A stretch of DNA of 13,456 nt, taken from Planctomycetota bacterium (GTDB lineage Bacteria > Planctomycetota > B15-G4). Of this stretch, positions 1-5,480 are shown one piece after another (position 1 is the stretch's first letter; the number at the start of each line of letters is the position of its first letter). A model generated the notes under the pieces. It was not told the origin of the DNA, ran no database searches, and worked only from the letters and a program-made list of their open reading frames with translations. The DNA is taken from contig QNBX01000125.1 of NCBI GenBank assembly GCA_003644265.1, positions 1-13,456 of the forward strand, written 5' to 3'. The position numbers and the translations under genes were made by a program.

Positions 1-660
1 CACGCCGAAGCGGCCCTCGTGCAGCACGATCTGTCCGATGGTGTCGTGGTCCTGCTCGGGCGGTGGGCGACCGCCCTGCTCGAGCCAGCGCGCGTAGGCC
101 GCGCGCGAGCGCTCGGTCAACATCTCCTGGGCCTCGAAGCCCTGCTCCCGCGCGAAGGCCATGGCGCCGTCGCCCACCAGCAGCACGTGGATGGTGCGCT
201 CCATCACGCGTCGCGCCACGGAGACCGGGTGCAGGGTGTTCCGCAGCGCCGCCACGCCGCCGCAGGCCAGGCTGTCACCGCGCATGACGCAGGCGTCGAG
301 CTCGACCACGCCGTCGGCGTTGGGGTTGCCTCCGTAGCCCACGCTGGCGTTGTCCGGGTCGGACTCGATCAGGGACACGCCGGCCTCCGCAGCGTGCACC
401 GGGTGCGCCACGCCCGCGGCCAGGGCCTCCCAGGCCGCGGCGTTGGCCTGTTGGCCGAAGCCCCAGGTGGAGACGATCAGCGAGCCCGTGTGCGGGCGGG
501 CGGGCGGAGGGTCCGACGACTCGTCCGAGACGGGCGCGGCGCCGGGGCGCGCGGCGGCCTCACCCGCCGCGGTGCTCGCGCATCCGGGCGACAAGCCGCC
601 AGCGAGCAGGGCCGCAGCGGCCCCTCCCAAGACGTCACGGCGGCTGGGCGAGGCGGGCAT
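1..660 (-). CDS. N4-(beta-N-acetylglucosaminyl)-L-asparaginase (glycosylasparaginase), 3' end cut by the window edge
   Basis: The 220 codons present encode an N-terminal-nucleophile hydrolase that cleaves the GlcNAc-Asn bond of glycoasparagines. Residues about 51-120 read NAAAWEALAAGVAHPVHAAE, DPDNASVGYGGNPNADG and LDACVM, all hallmarks of the family. The self-cleavage and catalytic motif HDTIG is at residues 205-209, so Thr207 would be the nucleophile. This is close to Thr206 of the human enzyme. The window ends 13 residues later, so most of the beta chain is missing. The N-terminus has a twin-arginine motif (SRRDVLGG, residues 6-13), a hydrophobic stretch and LSPGC (Cys27), suggesting Tat export and a lipid anchor. 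A spacer rich in Ala/Pro/Ser follows. The ATG at 660 has GGAG (positions 667-670) 6 bases upstream. It is divergent from the peroxidase gene. Family assignment is firm; substrate in this organism is unknown. Confidence 0.9.
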   Translation of the reverse strand, partial: MPASPSRRDVLGGAAAALLAGGLSPGCASTAAGEAAARPGAAPVSDESSDPPPARPHTGSLIVSTWGFGQQANAAAWEALAAGVAHPVHAAEAGVSLIESDPDNASVGYGGNPNADGVVELDACVMRGDSLACGGVAALRNTLHPVSVARRVMERTIHVLLVGDGAMAFAREQGFEAQEMLTERSRAAYARWLEQGGRPPPEQDHDTIGQIVLHEGRFGV

Positions 661-1027
661 GGCGAGCTCCGATGAGAGCGGGTGCGGGGTCGGTGAGGCG
701 GCAGGGGCGCGGGCGCCCACAATACCGTTCACGACACGCGCGGCACGGTTCGCTCCATCCACGGCAGGCGGAGCATGGCGCACTCGTCGAGGGCGGGCAT
801 GGTCGGACTCAGCACCCCGGGCCCGAAACCCCGGGTGACCTGCGACCACGCTCGTTGACCACAGCGGGCGGCTGACCGCTGCATCTGGCCTCACGGCCAG
901 CTCTCCCCGTTCCGCTGTTCCGGGGCCCGTCGCACCCGGGCCCGTCACTCCCGCCCGTCACTCCCGCCCGTCACTCCCGCCCGTCACTCCCGCCCGTCAC
1001 ACCCGGGCCCATCACCGAGGAGGCGCC
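661..1027. other. Gene-free divergent intergenic region
   Basis: This 367-bp region lies between the glycosylasparaginase start (minus strand) and the peroxidase start (plus strand). I see no credible gene in it. It holds a possible -10 for the left gene (TATTGT on the minus strand, positions 719-724), a 6-bp-stem hairpin at 885-900 (CTGGCC, loop TCAC, GGCCAG), CCCGGG-rich stretches around 820-840, and a tandem repeat array at 926-1007. TTGACC at 855-860 resembles a -35 box for the right-hand gene, but no matching -10 is evident. Confidence 0.6.
926..1007. repeat. Tandem 13-bp repeat array with 15-bp end units
   Basis: Four identical direct copies of CCCGTCACTCCCG occupy 941-953, 954-966, 967-979 and 980-992. 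They are bracketed by two 15-bp variants, CCCGTCGCACCCGGG at 926-940 and CCCGTCACACCCGGG at 993-1007. A further degenerate CCCATCACCGAGG follows at 1008-1020 and contributes the start of the ribosome binding site. The array ends about 20 bases before the peroxidase ATG, so copy-number change would alter the promoter or leader length of that gene. Confidence 0.9.
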
Positions 1028-2695
1028 ATGTTCTGTTCCGCTCCCCTGCCCCTGATCGCGCTGGCCCTCTGCACCGGCATGCTGCGCGGGCAGGGCGGCC
1101 CGCCGCCGCCGCCCCAGCCCCTGCAGCCGCCGGCCGTGCCCGCCGCCAACCCGTCCACGCCGGCGCGGGTCGCCCTGGGGCAGACGCTGTTCTGGGATGA
1201 GCAGCTCTCGTCCACGCGCAGCACGGCCTGCGGCACCTGCCACATCCCGGGTGCCGGCAGCTCCGACCCACGCACGCTGATCGGCGCGGCCGCCTCCACC
1301 CACCCCGGCGCGGACGGCGTGCTCGGCACACCCGACGATGTGGCTGGCTCCCCGGGCGTGCCGCTGTCTCTGGCGGACGGCGCCTACATCCCCGCCGAGG
1401 ACTTCGGACTGGAGCCCCAGGTCACCGGCCGCAAGGCGCCGCCGGCCATCAACGCCGCCTACATGCCCACGCTCTTCTGGGACGGGCGCGCCGGCGGCGC
1501 GTTCAACGACCCCGACAGCGGCGAGCTGCTGATCCCCAACGGTGGCGCGCTCGAGAACCAGGCCCTGGGCCCGCTGCTGAGCACGGCCGAGATGGGTCAC
1601 CTGGGCCGCAACCTGACGGACGTGGCGCTGCGCGTCGAGCAGAGCGAACCCCTGGCCCTGTCGCCCGCGCTGCCCGCGGCGCTGGCTGCGTGGATCGGCG
1701 AGCGCAGCTACGCCGCGTTGTTTCAGGAGGCCTTCGGCTCGGAGGGGGTCACGCCGGCGCGCATGGGCCTGGCCATCGCGGCCTACGAGCGCACGCTGTT
1801 CAGCGACCAGACGCCCTGGGATGCGTTTGCCGCCAGCGGCCCCGGCGCCCTGACCCCGCTGGAGAACCAGGGCCGACAGGTGTTCGTGCAGGCCGGCTGC
1901 CGCGTCTGCCACAGCGGCGCGCTGTTCTCGGACACGCAGTTCCACTACATCGGCGTGCGCCCGCCGCCGGAGGACTTCGGGCGCTTCGAGACCACCGGCG
2001 TCCCGGGCGACCGCGGCTCCATGAAGACGCCCAGCCTGCGCAACGTGCAGCTGCGCGCGCCGTTCATGCACGGCGGACAGCTCGCCACGCTGGCGCAGGT
2101 GGTCGACTTCTACGATCGCGGCGGTGACTTCAACGCACCCAACAAGGCGCCCCAGATCCAGCCCCTGGGCCTGAGCCCGGGGGAGAAGAACGCGCTGGTG
2201 GCCTTCCTCGGGCGGCCCCTCACCGACCCGCGCGTACTGGCCGAGAGCGGCCCGTTCGAGCGACCGCTGCTGGCCAGCGAGGCCGGTCGTCTGCCCAGCC
2301 TGTTCGGCGCTCCCAGCCCCGGCAGCGCGGGCCTGCCTCCCCAGGCGGTGGCCGTGGAGCCGCCCCACCAGGACAACCCCAACCTGACCCTGGCGCTGCA
2401 GCGCGGCCTGGGCGGCGCGCCGGTGTGGCTGGGTCTGGACCTGGCCCCGGGCTCGGGCGCCCCGCTGCACGGCGCCGCCAGCTGGCTGGCCTTCTCCCCC
2501 GCCGTGCAGCTGTTGCCCCTGGGTGCGCTGTCCGGCTCGGGCCCGGGCGCCGGCTGGCTCTCGGCGGTGGCCGACCTGTCGGTCATCGGTCCGAGCCTGG
2601 TGGGCGTGAACGTCTACGCCCAGTGGTTCGTGATCGACCCGGGCGCCAGCGGCGGCCTGGCCGCATCGGCCGGCGTCGAGCTGAGCGTGTTCTGA
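1028..2695 (+). CDS. Secreted di-heme cytochrome c peroxidase (MauG/CcpA family) with C-terminal beta-type extension
   Basis: 555 aa. An N-terminal signal peptide (hydrophobic to about residue 19) is followed by a Pro-rich linker (25-45), so the protein should act in the periplasm or outside the cell. Two c-type heme motifs are present, CGTCH at 68-72 and CRVCH at 291-295. PSLRNV and PFMHGG at 335-350 are typical of the family, Met347 being the likely axial ligand region. Bacterial di-heme peroxidases reduce H2O2 with electrons from small c-type cytochromes; MauG-like relatives do other oxidations. A short insert at 92-110 (HPGADGVLGTPDD) looks metal-binding. Residues about 440-555 lie beyond the usual 330-400-aa fold and form a beta-rich tail ending VYAQWFVIDPGASGGLAAS, probably for surface retention. 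The ATG has an excellent GAGGAGG (1017-1023). A lipoprotein gene follows 119 bp downstream. Electron donor is unknown. Confidence 0.88.
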   Translation: MFCSAPLPLIALALCTGMLRGQGGPPPPPQPLQPPAVPAANPSTPARVALGQTLFWDEQLSSTRSTACGTCHIPGAGSSDPRTLIGAAASTHPGADGVLGTPDDVAGSPGVPLSLADGAYIPAEDFGLEPQVTGRKAPPAINAAYMPTLFWDGRAGGAFNDPDSGELLIPNGGALENQALGPLLSTAEMGHLGRNLTDVALRVEQSEPLALSPALPAALAAWIGERSYAALFQEAFGSEGVTPARMGLAIAAYERTLFSDQTPWDAFAASGPGALTPLENQGRQVFVQAGCRVCHSGALFSDTQFHYIGVRPPPEDFGRFETTGVPGDRGSMKTPSLRNVQLRAPFMHGGQLATLAQVVDFYDRGGDFNAPNKAPQIQPLGLSPGEKNALVAFLGRPLTDPRVLAESGPFERPLLASEAGRLPSLFGAPSPGSAGLPPQAVAVEPPHQDNPNLTLALQRGLGGAPVWLGLDLAPGSGAPLHGAASWLAFSPAVQLLPLGALSGSGPGAGWLSAVADLSVIGPSLVGVNVYAQWFVIDPGASGGLAASAGVELSVF

Positions 2696-2697
2696 GC

Positions 2698-2734
2698 AGG
2701 CGCGGAGGGCGTGCGGGCCCCGCCTTTCTCGACG
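2698..2734 (+). terminator. Possible weak terminator after the peroxidase gene
   Basis: Directly after the peroxidase stop, AGGCG at 2699-2703 can pair with CGCCT further on. An inner stem GCGGG/CCCGC is also possible, and a short T-rich run (TTTCT) follows. The stem is imperfect and the T tract short, so this is a tentative call. Confidence 0.35.
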
Positions 2735-2814
2735 CAGGGCGCCGGTGGATCCTGCCCTACACCGGCACGTACGATGGGCGCACCTGTCCCCGCCAACACC
2801 ACCCGGAGCCCGTG

Positions 2815-3426
2815 ATGTCCAAGCCCTCCCTCGTCTGCTGCCTGCTGCTCGGCGCGCTGATCGCCCCCGCCTGCTCGACGCCCAACGGCGAGACGCCGGC
2901 CGAGATGCGCGCCTACTCGCTCTCGATCCGCGCGGAGGCGCTGGAGATGATCTACGACGAGCAGCCGGAGCTGGAGGCCGAGATCGAGGCGGCCGCCGGC
3001 TACGCCATCTTCAGCAACCTGTGCATCCACCCGGGCCTGATGACCTTCGCCAACGGCTACGGCATCCTGGAGAACAACGCCACGGGCGAGCTGCAGCATA
3101 TGCGCATGTTCCGCTTCGGCATCGGCCCCGGCATCGCCGTCAAGGGCTTCTACACCCTGCTCATCATCGACGATCCCGAGGTGCTGGCCGAGGCCTGGGA
3201 GGGCGCCGGCGCAAGCGGCGGCTACCTCGACGCCAGCTTCGTGTTCGGAGACTTCGGCGGCGACGCCACGGCCTCGGGCACCTTCGGCGAGGGCGCGCGC
3301 GGCTACATCTTCACCCACACTGGCGTGGCGTTGGAGGCCACCCTGGCCTTTGGCAGCGTGTCGATCGACGAGGGCATCCAGGATGAGGTCGAGGTCGTCG
3401 AGGAGGCGGGTGGCACGACGGAGTGA
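2815..3426 (+). CDS. SYLF/YSC84-like lipoprotein
   Basis: 203 aa. The N-terminus (KPSLVCCLLLGALIAPAC) is a lipoprotein-type signal with the candidate modified Cys at residue 20. An acidic helix (about 29-60, MRAYSLSIRAEALEMIYDEQ) leads into AAGYAIFSNLCIHPGL, then ANGYGILENN and VKGFYTLLIIDDPEVL. This order matches the SYLF lipid-binding domain (a.gyaiFp, GyGvL, Llif.d...l), although the sequence is divergent. The C-terminus is acidic (DEVEVVEE). SYLF proteins in bacteria are small envelope proteins, some thought to bind lipids; the function here is unknown. The ATG has GGAG at 2805-2808; an in-frame GTG directly before it is an alternative. TACGAT at 2770-2775 could be a -10 box, implying its own promoter rather than co-transcription with the peroxidase. 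Confidence 0.72.
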   Translation: MSKPSLVCCLLLGALIAPACSTPNGETPAEMRAYSLSIRAEALEMIYDEQPELEAEIEAAAGYAIFSNLCIHPGLMTFANGYGILENNATGELQHMRMFRFGIGPGIAVKGFYTLLIIDDPEVLAEAWEGAGASGGYLDASFVFGDFGGDATASGTFGEGARGYIFTHTGVALEATLAFGSVSIDEGIQDEVEVVEEAGGTTE

Positions 3427-3437
3427 GGGCGCCTGCG

Positions 3438-3473
3438 AGCGCGCCCGCCGCGGTGAGCGCGCCCGCCGCGGTG
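3438..3473. repeat. Exact 18-bp tandem duplication
   Basis: AGCGCGCCCGCCGCGGTG occurs twice head to tail (3438-3455 and 3456-3473), 12 bases after the stop of the SYLF lipoprotein gene. It is too short to be a mobile element end and is probably a slippage duplication. Confidence 0.85.
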
Positions 3474-3549
3474 ATCGCGACGGGCGCGCAGTAGCCTGAC
3501 TACGGTGTCACGGGGTCGTCGCGCGCAGGCCGTTGGAGGCGCTGGCCGC

Positions 3550-3618
3550 GGCGGACGCGAGGTGGCGATCAAGGCCCTGCCCGAGCACTTCGCGCAGGAC
3601 GAGGAGCGGCTGCGGCTC
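3550..3618 (+). pseudogene. Remnant of a Ser/Thr protein kinase N-lobe (Pkn2-type)
   Basis: Read in the frame of position 3505, this stretch gives GREVAIKALPEHFAQDEERL. That is close to the consensus around the ATP-anchoring lysine (VAIK) of bacterial Hanks-type kinases, which normally continues RFEREA...LNHPNI. Lys is encoded at 3571-3573. The Gly-rich loop that should precede it and the rest of the kinase (HRD, DFG) are absent. The homology stops abruptly at about 3615, where the frame continues as unrelated RGEGRGEQRACAG. It is best read as a leftover of a deleted kinase gene. Only about 20 residues support it, but the match is distinctive. Confidence 0.6.
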
Positions 3619-3787
3619 GTGACCCAGCGGGGTGAGGGTCGTGGAGAGCAGCGGGCCTGCGCGGGCTCGGGGCCGGCTGCAACACCGAGCCCCATTCCAT
3701 GCTGGGCCATCCAGCGTTTGCCTCAGAAGCCGAAACTGCCGCTTTTTCGTACTTGTGACCGAAGACGGCGGGATAGCGCTGCAGGCG

Positions 3788-4405
3788 ATGACTCTCCTCA
3801 GCGAAGCGCTGATCGACACTTCTGGCGACGCACGCACCGCAACCGGTCGCAGAATCCGGTTCGGCCTGGGGCAGGGCAGTCTCTCGACGATGCCCACCGA
3901 TCCGGAGCGACTCAAGAGAACCAGCCCCGCGATGCTCGACGGCCCGTGCTTCCATCGGGCCCGTGCAGTGCTGGACCGAGCGCGAGCCGACGGGCGCTGG
4001 GCATTCGTCTCGGGCCTTGCGTCCGAGCGGGATGACACGGACGGAAAGACCCTGAATGCCCTTCTCGCTCTCATGGGGCACATCCAGGCCAACTGGACCG
4101 TCACCCAGGTGAAGTACATCAGGGGATGGCGGGTGGAGCTCGTCCGTCGCATCAACGAATCCGCCCATCGACGCCAGGCGGGGGAGTCACCTCGGGTATT
4201 CATGCACTCCATCACCGACGAACTCATCAAACAGCATGAACGAGGCTCTCGCAGCACCCTCGCCGAAGCGATGGGTCGGAGTCCGTCCGTGATCACCCAA
4301 GCATTCCAGAGCGCAGCATTTGAAGAGATCCTCGATGCCGAGGAAGCCGTCCGGCTCATCCTCCGTCGATGTGGGAAGACCCTGGGACAAGATGTGCGCA
4401 CATGA
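3788..4405 (+). CDS. Unrecognised protein with C-terminal XRE-like helix-turn-helix
   Basis: 205 aa from the ATG at 3788; the ATG at 3890 (171 aa) is equally possible, since neither has a convincing ribosome binding site. I do not recognise the family. The body is charged, with a segment DGKTLNALLALMGHIQANW followed by KYIRGWRVELVRRINES. Near the C-terminus, STLAEAMGRSPSVITQAFQS then ILDAEEAVRLILRRCGKTLG resembles the LAe.lGvs...ITq....l.l..l.ri...lGk pattern of XRE/Cro-type DNA-binding domains. A regulator or antitoxin-like role is therefore plausible but not shown. Codons such as GAA, GCA, TCA, AGA, CAT and TTT are much commoner than in neighbouring genes, suggesting acquisition by transfer. 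It lies beside the 3' end of tRNA-Glu, and its stop overlaps the start of an 18-codon ORF. The antisense reading frame is Arg/Ser-rich and unlikely. Confidence 0.6.
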   Translation: MTLLSEALIDTSGDARTATGRRIRFGLGQGSLSTMPTDPERLKRTSPAMLDGPCFHRARAVLDRARADGRWAFVSGLASERDDTDGKTLNALLALMGHIQANWTVTQVKYIRGWRVELVRRINESAHRRQAGESPRVFMHSITDELIKQHERGSRSTLAEAMGRSPSVITQAFQSAAFEEILDAEEAVRLILRRCGKTLGQDVRT

Positions 4406-4458
4406 CCAACGAGCGCCAGCTCTTGCTCGCGCTGCTCGTCCCCACGATCGCGCCGTGA
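4402..4458 (+). CDS. 18-residue ORF overlapping the HTH gene by ATGA
   Basis: The sequence ATGA at 4402-4405 joins the stop of the HTH gene to an ATG that opens an 18-codon frame, MTNERQLLLALLVPTIAP. It is short and hydrophobic in the middle and ends 1 base before the encoded CCA of tRNA-Glu. ATGA overlaps are typical of translational coupling, so this may be the stub of a once longer partner gene that was cut off at the tRNA boundary. It may also be chance; expression is not shown. Confidence 0.3.
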   Translation: MTNERQLLLALLVPTIAP

Positions 4459-4459
4459 G

Positions 4460-4537
4460 TGGTGACCCCAACGGGATTCGAACCCGTGTTGCCAGGATGA
4501 AAACCTGGTGTCCTAGACCCGACTAGACGATGGGGCC
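4460..4537 (-). tRNA. tRNA-Glu (UUC)
   Basis: On the minus strand the acceptor 5' strand GGCCCCA (4537-4531) pairs with TGGGGTC (4470-4464). The anticodon arm is CCAGG-TTTTCAT-CCTGG, giving anticodon TTC, and the T arm ACGGG-TTCGAAT-CCCGT is perfect. The discriminator is A (4463) and the CCA end is encoded (4462-4460). The gene body is 75 nt without CCA. Its 3' end faces the accessory patch at 3427-4459. Confidence 0.97.
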
Positions 4538-4564
4538 AGCCGATCGCGCGGCTGCGCGGGGCGG

Positions 4565-4570
4565 ATGATA
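4565..4570 (-). promoter_or_regulatory. Possible -10 box for tRNA-Glu
   Basis: TATCAT on the minus strand lies 27 bases upstream of the tRNA-Glu 5' end, in an otherwise very GC-rich stretch. No good -35 box is evident, so this is a weak call. Confidence 0.35.
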
Positions 4571-4607
4571 CGGAAGCGAGCCGGGGGAGGCCACGGTGCC
4601 GCGGGCG

Positions 4608-4634
4608 GCCGCTCGCAGGGCCCCTGCGAGCGGC
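4608..4634 (-). terminator. Strong hairpin between phosphoesterase and tRNA-Glu
   Basis: Positions 4608-4620 (GCCGCTCGCAGGG) are the exact reverse complement of 4622-4634, a 13-bp inverted repeat with one central base. As RNA it would form an 11-bp stem with a 5-base loop. It starts 61 bases beyond the phosphoesterase stop and precedes tRNA-Glu on the same strand. That suits a transcription terminator or RNA-protecting stem, but there is no U tract. Confidence 0.55.
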
Positions 4635-4695
4635 TGGACCACGCCAGGGCGGAGCCACGGCTCTGCCAGGGCGACCTCGGCCCGGGGTCGGCTTC

Positions 4696-5457
4696 TCAGA
4701 CCTCGCAGACCAGCGCCGGGGCAAAGTCCAGCAGGTCGCAGCTGGCGCACAGGTAGCGGATGCCACGGGCCTCGCCCCCGGTCTGGCTGACGCGGGCCGG
4801 GTCCACGGCGTGCAGGTGGCCGTAGACGCAGTGCTGCACGCCGTGCCGCTCCAGCAGGGCGGTGGCCTCGTTGGGAGGCAGCCCGGGGCCCGCGGGAGGG
4901 TAGTGCAGCATGGCGATGCGCACGCTCGCGTCGGCGTCGAGGGCTTCGAGCCCGCGCTCCAGGCGCTGCAGCTCGCGCTTGTAGATCTTGAGCGAGGCGG
5001 CCTCCTGCTCGGGCGACTGCTCGTTCGAGATGGGCTCGCCCTGCCAGACGATCAGGTCGTGCCACCAGCCGGCGGAGTCGGGGGAGTCCCACAGGCGCGA
5101 GCCCCCCACCGCCACGTCGCCGACGCGCACGGCGTCGGCGTCCACGGCCAGGATGCCCGCGGGCAGGGCGGTGCGCACCTTTGCGCGGCTCTTCCACCAG
5201 TACTCGTGGTTGCCCTTGCCGATGAGCTTGGTGCCCGGGCGCTCTGCCAGCCACGACAGGTCCGCCGCCGCGTGCTCCAGATCGCGGGCCCAGGAGATGT
5301 CGCCGGGCACCAGCACCAGGTCGTCATCTCCGACAAGGCGGTCCCAATTGCGCGCCATGGTCGTGGCGTGGTCCACCCACTGAGGACCGAAGCGGTCCAT
5401 GGATTTACCCGGCGTGTCGAGCGCCAGGTGCGGATCGGAGAGGGCAAAGACGCGCAT
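4696..5457 (-). CDS. Calcineurin-like metallophosphoesterase, COG1768 type
   Basis: 253 aa, cytoplasmic (no signal peptide). All metal-binding motifs of the two-metal phosphoesterase fold are present in order: SDPHL (Asp8, His10), PGDISW (Asp53), GKGNHEYWW (Asn83, His84), LHYPP (His185) and YGHLH (His214, His216). The overall layout, with an N-terminal ALSDPHL and a MDxFG...W segment around residues 20-27, matches the COG1768 group of predicted phosphohydrolases. Their substrate is unknown. The reading frame is open 66 codons further upstream, but those residues are Arg/Ser-rich and unlike the family, so ATG 5457 is chosen. No clear ribosome binding site precedes it. A divergent gene starts only 23 bp away, and downstream lies a strong hairpin, then tRNA-Glu on the same strand. 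Confidence 0.88.
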   Translation of the reverse strand: MRVFALSDPHLALDTPGKSMDRFGPQWVDHATTMARNWDRLVGDDDLVLVPGDISWARDLEHAAADLSWLAERPGTKLIGKGNHEYWWKSRAKVRTALPAGILAVDADAVRVGDVAVGGSRLWDSPDSAGWWHDLIVWQGEPISNEQSPEQEAASLKIYKRELQRLERGLEALDADASVRIAMLHYPPAGPGLPPNEATALLERHGVQHCVYGHLHAVDPARVSQTGGEARGIRYLCASCDLLDFAPALVCEV

Positions 5458-5480
5458 GGGTTCGCTGCTATCGTGGCGGG
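5458..5480. promoter_or_regulatory. Very short divergent promoter region with overlapping -10-like elements
   Basis: Only 23 bp separate the two start codons. TATCGT at 5469-5474 reads as a -10 box for the rightward gene and would place transcription start at or near its ATG (a leaderless mRNA). The complement of 5471-5476, CACGAT, could serve the leftward gene with a leader of only a few bases. No -35 consensus is visible on either side. The alternative is that one of the annotated starts is wrong. Confidence 0.35.

Larger units (their letters stand above)
3427..3787. other. Intergenic region with decayed coding remnants
   Basis: No intact gene is visible in these 361 bp. The region contains an exact 18-bp tandem duplication (3438-3473), a short hairpin GTAG-CCTGA-CTAC (3491-3503), a Ser/Thr kinase fragment (about 3550-3618), and then, from about 3690, sequence with clearly more A/T than the flanking genes. 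It forms the left part of the accessory patch next to tRNA-Glu. Confidence 0.55.

Noticed and set aside
926..1007. Possible CRISPR array
   Set aside because: Units are 13-15 bp and directly abutting, with no spacers and no cas genes nearby.
971..2470. 499-residue open frame antisense to the peroxidase gene
   Set aside because: Both heme motifs and the signal peptide are on the plus strand; the antisense product is low-complexity Arg/Gly/Ala.
3508..4401. 297-residue open frame antisense to the HTH gene
   Set aside because: The product is Arg/Ser-rich with no motifs and runs across the kinase remnant; the plus-strand frame has a protein-like composition and an HTH pattern.
3427..4459. A complete mobile element or defence island
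   Set aside because: No integrase, transposase, terminal inverted repeats or known defence domain is visible; only remnants and one HTH gene are present.
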